Below are positions 50,201-56,880 of a stretch of 64,000 bases of DNA, one piece after another (position 1 is the first letter of the stretch; each line of letters begins with the position of its first letter). Location of the stretch: positions 41,206,221-41,270,220 of the forward strand of contig NC_134643.1 of the NCBI RefSeq assembly GCF_030463565.1. The letters run 5' to 3'. The notes under the pieces were generated by a model. It was not told the origin of the DNA, did no database searches, and was given only the letters and a program-made list of their open reading frames with translations. The DNA is from Pelecanus crispus (lineage: Eukaryota > Chordata > Aves > Pelecaniformes > Pelecanidae). A program made the position numbers and the translations under genes.

Positions 50201-51679
50201 TCTTGCATTGACTTGGTCTTTAATTTAGTTTATCTACCTGTAAAAACTGAAATATTACACTATTTAATCACTTCAGGAAGTGTTCTAAAATAATCTATTC
50301 ACTACTCTTATTGTTTTCATCTGTATGTAAAAATAGCAAAGTTTGCTGTGCAGATACAGATGATGTTCCGCTGAAGTTCTCCACTGAGTTAGGCAAAATA
50401 AATTGCTGTGCGTGTCCAAGGTAGCTGTTGTTGAATTACCCACAAGTACCCTTAAAGAAAAATTCTGAAACTTCTGCTTACTCTGTTTCTCGAATGAAGA
50501 TAAAATGGGTATGAGACACAGTTATGCTGAGAGGATCTGAAAAATACAAGATTTAAGTATGTCCTTGCACATTTTTGCATGAATGAAGTAACAAGCACCA
50601 AATGCCAAAGTGCACTAATTAGGGTTGTGTGCACAAATTAAGGTCAGAGGGAGGGAGGCTGCTTTGTCAGTGTAATAATCAGGATGCACTTAGACATCAG
50701 GAGTGGTTACAATCTGATTTGTAGTAGCTGCTATAGTCAGAATAAGAATTCCTACTGGATCACAGAAATGTTTTACATTTATGCAAACCAGACACCTTCA
50801 AACAAAAGTCAGGGGATTATGCTGCTGAGACACTAAAGATGTTTGTTTATGAACCAGTAGCTTGTGTGGGATTAGTATATGGGCAAAGATTTTCGTGTGT
50901 TTTTTTGTAAAACACTGGGAAAATTTGTCGTGAAAGATGTTGGCAAAGTACAATATAGGAGCAAGGAGCTGAGGATATACAGGATGGTTGGGTGAGTGAA
51001 GCTTAAATCTGAGTATGAAATGTGGTGAAATATTTTGTTAAATTCTGGCTTAAGTAGGTTTCAGTAGTTTGTCTTTAGCATTTTAGATAATGTTTCCCAA
51101 TTCTGTACTAAGACAGAGAAACCCAGCTAGTTTAACTTACAGTTGGGTCTGGTAGTATGGCACAAAATATCCCAGAACTTCAGGTCATCCCACATAAGTC
51201 TCTGTACATCTGAACTGTGGAAAGACAGAAGCTTTTATTCATAATTCAGCTCATGTTATGATTGTATGTTTGTGGTTTGTGTGTGTGTGTATATGTGTGT
51301 GTGTATATATATAAAAAAATCATTTGAGATCATAACCAGGGTTCCGAGAGTAATGTAACATGAAAAAGGAGAGCCTACGTGTTGCAGGTGTAGTGGCTTA
51401 GGATATTGACTTTTTCCTAATCAAAATGTAGAATCCCAGAGAGCGAAGTCATGTATTTCTGCCTTGAGTTAAGCTAGGACTTGATCTCTTCTGCATTTGT
51501 GCTTTTCAAGTATGGCTGGTAGAACGAACGGTTCTCGACAGGTAAATGATATGTTGTTTTATTTGATTTTGTCTTTTTTATTTTAATTGTAGGAGTTCCA
51601 TCTGGAATATGACAAATTAGAAGAAAGGCCTCATCTGCCATCAACCTTCAACTACAACCCTGCTCAGCAAGCCTTCTAA
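13173..51679 (+). CDS. CNOT2: CNOT2, CCR4-NOT complex subunit 2 (gene-level entry, 14 exons, 5' partial)
   Basis: The joined exons are 13173-13295, 25442-25508, 28830-28977, 29621-29803, 32625-32704, 33848-33973, 36552-36676, 37863-37983, 38095-38251, 42097-42158, 42255-42304, 43144-43244, 43744-43888 and 51593-51679. They total 1575 nt, which is 524 codons plus TAA, and all phases are consistent. I recognise the translation as CNOT2. It matches residues 17-540 of the 540-residue human protein (recalled) almost exactly, so 16 N-terminal codons lie upstream of the window. CNOT2 pairs with CNOT3 through C-terminal NOT boxes and docks on the CNOT1 scaffold. It thereby stabilises the deadenylase that shortens mRNA poly(A) tails and represses transcription and translation. 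The N-terminal two-thirds is Ser/Asn/Gln/Pro-rich and probably disordered. The C-terminal third is the CNOT1-anchor region and the NOT box. No lesion is visible, so the gene looks functional. Confidence 0.98.
17385..17535. repeat. Probable ancient amniote interspersed repeat (CR1-related)
   Basis: The stretch contains degraded landmarks of a repeat common in reptile and bird genomes: AAGAATGTAAGAA, then GACCAGTCTAGCCCA, then GAATATAAGATCAGAGCA, in the usual order and spacing. This match is from memory of the family and is heavily diverged, so the subfamily and strand are not assigned. It could be chance similarity. Confidence 0.45.
24420..24790 (-). mobile_element. Old CR1 LINE 3' fragment
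   Basis: Read on the + strand, the segment follows the reverse complement of the CR1 3' region. The landmarks in order are AAAACATCCAGGGCTGGATG, CCAGTGCTTAC, a T-rich block followed by AACCTAAATCTCC, GCCTTCTCTTTGGAGTATGC, and TCTTCATAGATCATGATTT. Matches are interrupted by many substitutions and small indels, so the copy is old and dead. CR1 is the dominant LINE of birds and other sauropsids, and insertion antisense to the host gene is common in introns. The ends are approximate. Confidence 0.75.
25442..25508 (+). CDS. CNOT2: CNOT2 coding exon, residues 58-80
   Basis: This 67-nt exon enters in phase 0 and leaves after the first base of Ser80. It reads MLASPSTSGQLSQFG and then SLYGQQ. The acceptor lies after CTTACATTTTAG and the donor is GTAAGA. 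The sequence is Ser/Gln/Gly-rich and predicted to be disordered. The exon length is not a multiple of three, so skipping it would shift the frame. Confidence 0.96.
25509..28829 (+). other. CNOT2: CNOT2 intron, 3.3 kb
   Basis: The intron is AT-rich, with T-tracts around 27051-27080. No exon, RNA gene or mobile element was recognised. Confidence 0.85.
28830..28977 (+). CDS. CNOT2: CNOT2 coding exon, residues 80-129
   Basis: This 148-nt exon completes Ser80, adds 48 codons and ends two bases into Arg129. It starts ALGLPMRGMSNN and ends HTPPSPSR. The acceptor is TTTTTTTCAATAG and the donor GTATTT is weaker than most in this gene. The product is rich in Ser, Thr, Pro and Asn, with an SP/TP cluster (TPPSPS) typical of proline-directed phosphorylation sites. 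That last point is inferred from motif only. Confidence 0.97.
28978..29620 (+). other. CNOT2: CNOT2 intron, 643 bp, with T30 tract
   Basis: The intron contains a duplicated short palindrome at 29127-29166, immediately followed by an uninterrupted T30 run at 29172-29201. Nothing else was recognised. Confidence 0.85.
29172..29201. repeat. Poly(T) tract, 30 bases
   Basis: An uninterrupted run of 30 T on the + strand, the longest homopolymer in the window. It could be the tail of a minus-strand retroposon, but no recognisable body is attached. Confidence 0.9.
29621..29803 (+). CDS. CNOT2: CNOT2 coding exon, residues 129-190
   Basis: This 183-nt exon completes Arg129, adds 60 codons and ends two bases into Ser190. 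It starts GILPMNPRNMMNHSQ and ends SRQPFTVN. The acceptor is TTCTCTTTCAG and the donor is GTAAGG. The content is Ser/Asn/Met/Gly-rich, with a serine cluster (TNSMSSSG) and a SPNRSSPS stretch carrying two SP sites. No structured domain is expected here. Confidence 0.97.
29804..32624 (+). other. CNOT2: CNOT2 intron, 2.8 kb
   Basis: No exon or named repeat was recognised. An A-run ending in CCC lies near 31507-31522, and a (CTG)n-like CCTGCTGCTGCTGCTC lies near 32436-32451. Confidence 0.8.
32625..32704 (+). CDS. CNOT2: CNOT2 coding exon, residues 190-217
   Basis: This 80-nt exon completes Ser190, adds 26 codons and leaves the first base of Asp217. It reads MSGFGMNRNQAFGMNNSLSS and continues to FNGT. 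The acceptor is TTTTTTTCACAG and the donor is GTGAGT. It is a Gly/Asn/Met/Phe-rich linker, predicted disordered. Confidence 0.97.
32705..33847 (+). other. CNOT2: CNOT2 intron, 1.1 kb
   Basis: AT-rich. An open frame at about 33327-33530 has no coding character that I can recognise. No other feature was seen. Confidence 0.8.
33848..33973 (+). CDS. CNOT2: CNOT2 coding exon, residues 217-259, first DFPAL motif
   Basis: This 126-nt exon starts two bases into the Asp217 split codon, adds 41 codons and leaves one base of Val259. It carries LDLSDFPALADRNRREG, with DFPAL at residues 229-233, followed by a basic patch and NPTPLINPLAGRAPY. The acceptor is TTGTATTGTAG and the donor is GTAAGA. The next exon repeats the DFPAL motif. 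Such short hydrophobic motifs in disordered regions usually bind partner proteins, but the partner here is not evident from sequence. Confidence 0.97.
33974..36551 (+). other. CNOT2: CNOT2 intron, 2.6 kb
   Basis: No exon was recognised. A T/G-rich tract lies at about 35820-35872, followed by A12 at 35881-35892. The last 50 bases before the next exon have a broken pyrimidine tract ending ATTTTGATGATAG, a comparatively weak acceptor. Confidence 0.8.
36552..36676 (+). CDS. CNOT2: CNOT2 coding exon, residues 259-300, second DFPAL motif
   Basis: This 125-nt exon completes Val259, adds 41 codons and ends in phase 0. It reads GMVTKPASEQSQDFS and then HNEDFPALPGSSYKD, with DFPAL at residues 279-283. 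The donor is GTAAGT. Compared with the human protein as I remember it, Asn becomes Ser at residue 267 and Ser becomes Asn at 298. Both changes are conservative and lie in disordered sequence. Confidence 0.97.
36677..37862 (+). other. CNOT2: CNOT2 intron, 1.2 kb
   Basis: AT-rich. No exon, RNA gene or repeat was recognised. Confidence 0.85.
37863..37983 (+). CDS. CNOT2: CNOT2 coding exon, residues 301-341
   Basis: This 121-nt exon enters in phase 0, holds 40 codons and leaves one base of Gly341. It encodes a Ser/Thr stretch (residues 303-312), then GPKFPGDKSSTTQ, an Asn/Gln run (QNNNQQ) and KKGIQVLPD. The acceptor is TTTTTAATAG and the donor is GTATGT. Against remembered mammalian sequence, Asn303 and Thr309 are Ser here. 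This exon leads into the CNOT1-anchor segment. Confidence 0.97.
38095..38251 (+). CDS. CNOT2: CNOT2 coding exon, residues 341-393, CNOT1-anchor region
   Basis: This 157-nt exon completes Gly341, adds 51 codons and ends two bases into Glu393. It starts RVTNIPQGMVTDQFGMIG and ends LTTLGLNLNSP. It corresponds to the start of the conserved region that anchors CNOT2 on the CNOT1 scaffold (family knowledge, boundaries approximate). It is separated from the preceding exon by only a 111-bp intron. The acceptor is TTCTTGCCCAG and the donor is GTAAGT. Confidence 0.97.
38252..42096 (+). other. CNOT2: CNOT2 intron, 3.8 kb
   Basis: No exon was recognised. An open frame at 39391-39684 is preceded at 39450 by an acceptor-like TTCATTTGTAG, but it has no recognisable product and no convincing donor. 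A T/G-rich tract lies at about 41195-41240. Confidence 0.8.
42097..42158 (+). CDS. CNOT2: CNOT2 coding exon, residues 393-414
   Basis: A small 62-nt exon that completes Glu393, adds 20 codons and leaves one base of Asp414. It reads NLYPKFASPWASSPCRPQDI. The acceptor is TTTTTCTTCAG and the donor is GTAAGA. It lies in the connector between the CNOT1-anchor region and the NOT box. Its only neighbour to the right is a 96-bp intron, so the two small exons are probably recognised together (intron definition, inferred). Confidence 0.97.
42255..42304 (+). CDS. CNOT2: CNOT2 coding exon, residues 414-430
   Basis: This is the smallest coding exon (50 nt). It completes Asp414, adds 16 codons and ends in phase 0. 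It reads FHVPSEYLTNIHIRDK. The acceptor is TTCTTTTTTAG and the donor is GTGAGT. It leads directly into the NOT box. Confidence 0.97.
42305..43143 (+). other. CNOT2: CNOT2 intron, 839 bp
   Basis: AT-rich, with T-runs near 42711 and 42833. No other feature was seen. Confidence 0.85.
43144..43244 (+). CDS. CNOT2: CNOT2 coding exon, residues 431-464, NOT-box start
   Basis: This 101-nt exon enters in phase 0, has 33 codons and ends two bases into Leu464. It begins LASIKLGRYGEDLLFYLYY and continues MNGGDVLQLLAAVE. This is the first part of the NOT-box domain that dimerises with CNOT3. The human residue 433 is Ala as I recall and is Ser here. The acceptor is CTTTTGCAG and the donor is GTACGT. Confidence 0.98.
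43245..43743 (+). other. CNOT2: CNOT2 intron, 499 bp
   Basis: AT-rich. The 3' end has a pyrimidine tract (ATTTTTCCTTCCTATT) separated from the AG by a purine-rich AAAAATGAAAG, an atypical acceptor. Confidence 0.85.
43744..43888 (+). CDS. CNOT2: CNOT2 coding exon, residues 464-512, NOT-box core
   Basis: This 145-nt exon completes Leu464, adds 48 codons and ends in phase 0. It starts FNRDWRYHKEERVWITRAPG, contains MEPTMKTNTYERGTYYFFD and ends CLNWRKVAK. These are the signature aromatic and basic residues of the NOT box, a beta-barrel-like fold related to SH3/Sm barrels. The donor is GTATCT. The reading frame fixes the acceptor at 43743 although its pyrimidine tract is set back by purines. Confidence 0.98.
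45581..45610. repeat. (GT)n/(AT)n microsatellite
   Basis: (GT)6 runs into (AT)5 and then ACACATATGT, a short alternating purine-pyrimidine tract inside the last CNOT2 intron. Confidence 0.85.
51279..51312. repeat. (TG)n/(TA)n microsatellite
   Basis: Alternating TG with an internal ATATG interruption, then TATATATA and a short A-run. It lies about 280 bases before the last CNOT2 exon. Confidence 0.9.
51593..51679 (+). CDS. CNOT2: CNOT2 terminal coding exon, residues 513-540 and stop
   Basis: The acceptor ATTGTAG is followed by 28 codons and TAA at 51677-51679. It reads EFHLEYDKLEERPHLPSTF and ends NYNPAQQAF, the invariant CNOT2 C-terminus. It completes the NOT box with an extended tail. Confidence 0.98.
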   Translation, partial: EFHLEYDKLEERPHLPSTFNYNPAQQAF

Positions 51680-52735
51680 AGACTTCCCTTTTCTTGGGGT
51701 ATGGCTGTCTCAGCACAATACTCAAAATAACTGCAGAACTGATGTGGCTCAGGCATCCTGGTTTTAATTCCTTGAGGATCTGGCAATTGGCTCATGCGAA
51801 GGGTCACCATTTGAGGTCCTGCCTTACTAATTATGTGCTGCCCAACAACTAAATTTGTAACTTTTTCTTTAGTTTGAGCAGGGTCTGAATTTTTGTTTTT
51901 GTTTTATTTTTTGCCAGCAGACAAGCTTGGGTCTGTAAAGACAAGCGAGTACACTGACAGAAGTTTACCACTTAGTTTTCCAAAATGTAAAAACGTCAAA
52001 AAAAGAAAAAAGACAAAAAATTAGACAACAAAATTTGCATTGTTCATTGTAGCACTATTGGTAATAAAAAATGTTTGTGCATTTTTATGTGAAGATCCTT
52101 CTCGTATTTCATTTGGAAAGATGAGCAAGGTTTGCTTCCTTCATTTTACTTCCCCTTCTGTTTTTGAAAGGCAGTTTTCGCCAAGCTTAATGCAAGAATA
52201 TCTGACTGTTTAGAAGAAAGATATTGCCACAGTCTCTGGTTAGTTTCCAGAGTTGTGTATTACTGAGCTTCATCTTTCCAGAATGAGCAAAACACTGTCC
52301 AGTCTTTGTTACGATTTTGTAATAAATGTGTACATTTTTTTTAAATTTTTGGACATCACATGAATAAAGGTATGTATGTACGAATGTGTATATATTATAT
52401 ATATGACATCTATTTTGGAAAATGTTTGCCCTGCTGTACCTCATTTTTAGGAGGTGTGCATGGATGCAATATATGAAAACGGGACATTCTGGAACTGCTG
52501 GTCAGGGGACTACTTTGTCGCCCTGTGCACTAAAGGGCCAGATTTTCAGCAGCCAAGGACATCCATACCCAAGTGAATGTGATGGGACTTAAAGAAGTGA
52601 ACTGAGACAATTCACTCTGGCTGTTTGAACAGCAGCGTTTCATAGGAAGAGAAAAAAAAAAAAGATCAATCTTGTATTTTCTGACCACATAAAGGCTTCT
52701 TCTCTTTGTAATAAAGTAGAAAAGCTCTCCTCACT
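51680..52735 (+). other. CNOT2: CNOT2 3' UTR
   Basis: The sequence after the stop closely resembles the mammalian CNOT2 3' UTR as I remember it, all the way to the AATAAA at 52710-52715 and the GAAAAGCTCTCC that follows. I therefore place the main poly(A) site at about 52735 (inference). Upstream AATAAA signals at 52063-52068, 52321-52326 and 52363-52368 allow shorter isoforms. A UGUAUAUA Pumilio-type motif lies at 52387-52394. The exact end could be settled only by transcript data. Confidence 0.8.
52710..52715 (+). promoter_or_regulatory. Probable distal polyadenylation signal of CNOT2
   Basis: A canonical AATAAA about 1.03 kb after the stop codon. Of the four AATAAA hexamers between the stop and here it is the most distal, and the surrounding sequence matches the recalled mammalian 3' end. 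The alternatives are the three proximal hexamers listed under the 3' UTR. Confidence 0.7.
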
Positions 52736-55700
52736 GCAGTGTTGACTTTGATTTGAGATTGTGAAATTATTTCTTCAACAATGAAAAATGGAAAAAAAGA
52801 AAGTTGAAGTATTAAAACTATCAAGCTGTACAGTGGTTAAGACACTTGAAGAGTCTTTTTGCTGCTGACAAGTAAATTTGAGAGAGTTTCATATTCTTTT
52901 CCACAGTAAAGTTTCCACAGCCAAAAAGTCTGGTTAACCTTGGTTTGAGATCCCCTCTCTATAATAGCAAGTAGCAAGTCATTTTTAGAAAGGTGGGTGG
53001 GTAACATTTCAAATGATAGAAAGATGCTTCAAGAATTCATCACAGAAGGAACACTTGGAAGAAGCTTGGTTTAGAACTGATCGTCGCTTGTTTCCAGGTT
53101 GGTATTTTCCCACTTGAAACAGAAATGCATTTCATTTGATGATCTCTCCTGCTTGAACTTCCAGATGCAAACAAACACAAATATACACTGGTTCTGAAAA
53201 TTGTAACTGTTCTGTAGAGCAGAGGAAGAAGAACCTGAACCGTTTGGATAGTTTCCTTTTTCTTGACATGACTGCCACTTCTCACCGAGTTGCTTCTGAT
53301 GATGCAAACCATTTCAAAATACCTGAATTACCAAAGCAAGAAAAGACAGAAAAACACACGTCAGTGAATCGTGGGGTTTTATTTTTAGGTTTTGACCTTT
53401 TTTCTGTGTAGTGCAAAACCAGCTTGTTGGCATGTATTGAATTATGCTTGGAAATTGGACCATTAATGGCATTGCTGTGGTTCTGTATCAAGTGTATAGC
53501 AATTTTAAATTCTACACTTTTTTATATCTATTTTAAAATGATAGACACAAAAATAGAAGCATATTGATTATAACTGGTATTACTAAAGCAAACTGCTTTC
53601 CCAACTTGAAAGAAGAGGATGGGCATAATCCAGATGATGGCTAACACAGCTGAAAAAGATGGTGGCTTTTTCTTTTTCTCAAATCGGAGCAGATAGAAAC
53701 ATATATTTGACTATTCAAACATAAATTTATGAATTTTAAAAATTGGGGTTTTTTTTAATGTAATTTTTCATCTGCATAGCCAATCTCATGGAAATGAACA
53801 ACAGATATAGTAAAGGGTGCAAGATAAGTTCTATTAAAAATGGTATCTTATACTACTAAATACCTGTGGTACTTTAAAAACAATTAAGCTGAAATGGGGA
53901 ACCTAAGTTCTCCAAAAAGTTACTTTGATGATACAGTTGTATTCAAAAATGTGAGATGCTTGATTTTAGCAAACTTATCACCTGTGAGCAAGGAACTGGT
54001 GCTTTGCTCCTTCCAAGGGGAAGAACAGTCTAGCTCTCGTTTCTCAAATAAATAAGCATATATGGAGACTTTAAAATGTGTGACTTAATTTCATGTGACA
54101 CTCTGGGTTGAAGCAGGAGAAACAGGTTTAAACAGAAAACAAGGTGTAAAATTGGAAACACTTCTTAGCCGATACCACATTAATTAGAAAAATTGAAAAA
54201 ACCCCCGCATACTGCCACCTTTTCTGAAAGGAAGAAAGCCTCAGCGCTCACTTACGCATTTACACACGTGGCAAATTGACAACAGAATTGAATTTTAACA
54301 CTGACGGTTAAGGTCTGAGGCTTATTTAATATGTTTTTATGTTCCACTAACACAATGAATAAGGGGAGAGAATAGAATGATATTTTAAAAATACATTTAT
54401 TTGAGGTGGGTTATTTCCCCTGCAATTATAGCATTCTACAACAACGTGCAAGGTAAGTTCTGAGTAGTAAACTGCGTGTTCTTGGAAGCAAGTAAAAGTA
54501 TTCCTGTTTCTGGCCTGTTTAATACACTCTCATATTCAGCACTCCTTGTTGCATGTTGTTTATAAATCTTTATTGAGTAGTTACTCTGGTTTCTCTGGAA
54601 GTCCACTACCCAGGGTTAAAATGGGTTTTCACCCACTTGATTATCCCTAGTATTGCAGAAAAAAACTTGCAGTTGTTATTTTAACAGTTATTACTCGAAC
54701 CACCCTGCTTGTGGAAAAATCAAGGGTACCAGGGAGTCATGGAGGAAGGAGGTAAGGACATTCCACCTGCGTGTTTAAAAATGAACAAACAAACAAAAAA
54801 CCACCCAGGACTCAATCTCCTCTGCCTTAGCACCTGGTGCCGCAAATACTCAAGCATGTGGGAACCTTTGTGGGCTTGATTAATCTAATTGAAGACCTGA
54901 GTAAGCCAGGGAAGCCTGCAGATACTCACATGGGTAAAGCTGTTTTGCATGTGACTGTGACCTCTGTTAAAATGTTGGCTGCATGTGGGTCAGCATTCAT
55001 GGCTGGCCACGCTGCTCTTTCACAGCCATGACATCTGTATGGTACAATGATGTATAATGGTATTTTTGCTGCGTGTCACGTCTGAAATCCTCTCTATCCC
55101 TAAGCCAGTGGTTTTTGTACTTTCCTGTTCCCATTTTACACTTTCTGTGAAAAAAAAATACTGAGATTGTACCCAAAACAAGAACTTGTCTCTTGTAGTC
55201 AGATGCAAAATTGTTTGCAGAGTGCTGAGGGACTCTTTTGTTGACCATAAAGAGACCAGAAACTGTCTTTGGTAGCAGCTAAGCAGTGCTGGAAGGCATA
55301 GAGGTCTATGGGGCAGTCAGCTCGATCCCGTGTGACTCGTAGGTGGCCATGGCTATTGAAGAAGGGTGTTCAGTTTCTAAAGAACACTGTTTTAAAGATA
55401 CATGTCACCTAAAAAGAACACATTTTAATTTTTTAATTAATTCCGTGTACCTTCTGATTGCAAGTACTTCCATGGCTGGATGTTGACTGAAAGAGAAAAG
55501 AAAATTTGATTGCTATCTGTCACACTCCAGAAGAGCTTCTAAATGCACAGGTGTCATCCTAAGCATGAGGTGGCTAGACAGTGCTTTTGATTTAAGATCC
55601 TAAATATAACAATTGCTTCTGTTAAAGCAAAATTTCTGAGTGTGCTTAGTTTGCAAATACCATACCCTTTCATCGTCAAAATTTGCCGCTGCCTAGAAAT

Positions 55701-56520
55701 TATGCTAGTAGAAGTTGAAATCTGGTAAAGAATGCAGATTGGGCTAAGCAGTTAGTCTGGGTTGACAACTGATGCTTTTATTTTCATATAGCATGAGAAT
55801 TAAAATGGTGTAGCTGTTTTCATTTCTCTCCTCCGATAAGAGGGTGTGCTCTCATTTCCACAGATCAGAAAGCTTCTAGTATGTTTAAAAGACCAGAGGA
55901 AATGCAGCTGGATGACTTATTTTGAAATTGTGGTTTGCATTACTTTAGTAGGTTTACCTCTTAAAACCACTGTACTGTTGGAGTTAAATTTTATTTTTTC
56001 AGAAGTAATGTTACAGGATATCGAACAATCGCTTTGAATATTACTGATTCAGCCCACTTCAGAATTAGCAGTGCTAACCGAGCTTGCATATTATTTTCCT
56101 AGACTTTGGTTTATCGTTTGCATTTCGCAGTCCCTTGTCGGTATTAACATGCCAATATTGGACGTGGGTATACATCAGAATTTTCCTGCTGAAGCTGTCA
56201 AAATAATTTTCTGCAAAATCCCTTCTCTCGACTCCCATCGGGTTTACCAGGCAAACAATCCAGGGAAGTAGCCAATTTTCACGACTGCACCATCCTGCAT
56301 CACCTGTGAAGCAGTCCTGATGCGGAGCGAGGGGAAGGCAGGCATCCCGGAGCTGCTCTGTCTGATGAGGACATGGATGAAATTCTGTGGAAACTCTTCA
56401 GCTTTCTCTACAGCTCTTCTTTTGGACGAAAGGGCTGGTTTGGTTGTTCCCCTGCCCCTAGGTGTGTTTGTACCAGCCGGCTGGGATCTCCCTCCTTTTG
56501 AAGGCCAGTTTACTTTCTGA

Positions 56521-56880
56521 TGGGCATCGCAGTACTGGTTTCAAAAAGGCATTTTTGTTACCGCGTATGTGCGCGTTTGCTGTTCGAAAAGGCGGTTCAT
56601 GACTGGCGCTTTCATGGAAGAGGGTGCGAAGCAGCTCCAGGATCGACGTCACGAAGACCAGCGCCAGGCTTCTGCAAGGAAGCAGGGAGGCGCGAGCCCG
56701 CTCCCGTCGGCCGGCTCCTGCGGGCGGGGGGTGGCAGAGCCCCGCCGCGGCCCATCCAGCCTCGAGGAACGCGACCGAGGTGGGGGCATCCTCGCCACGG
56801 GCCGGACGAGCTGCCTTCAGGTGGGTGGCCAGCGGTTGGCCGCGGGTAAGCCTGCCCCTCGGTCGCGGGGCAAGGAAGGG
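56521..56880. promoter_or_regulatory. Orphan CpG island
   Basis: By hand count there are about 38 CpG in 360 bases, close to the number expected from base composition. This segment is therefore not CpG-depleted, unlike nearly all the rest of the window. It includes CGACGTCACG, which contains a CRE-like TGACGT core on the minus strand. No recognisable exon starts here. Two plausible plus-strand donors lie at its right end: CAG then GTGGGT at 56821, and CGG then GTAAGC at 56846. It could be an alternative promoter of KCNMB4, the start of a noncoding RNA, or an enhancer. Confidence 0.65.

Larger units (their letters stand above)
43889..51592 (+). other. CNOT2: CNOT2 last intron, 7.7 kb
   Basis: No exon or RNA gene was recognised. 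Simple sequence includes a T/G-rich GGTTT-type tract (44318-44400), (TG)n/(TA)n at 45581-45610, (GA)n at about 49589-49604, an A/C-rich tract at 49861-49935, and (TG)n/(TA)n at 51279-51312. It is unusually long for a terminal intron in this otherwise compact 3' half. Confidence 0.8.

Noticed and set aside
54837-55031. 65-codon plus-strand frame resembling a hydrophobic peptide
   Set aside because: Its short length, ordinary composition and lack of splice or promoter context make it a chance frame.
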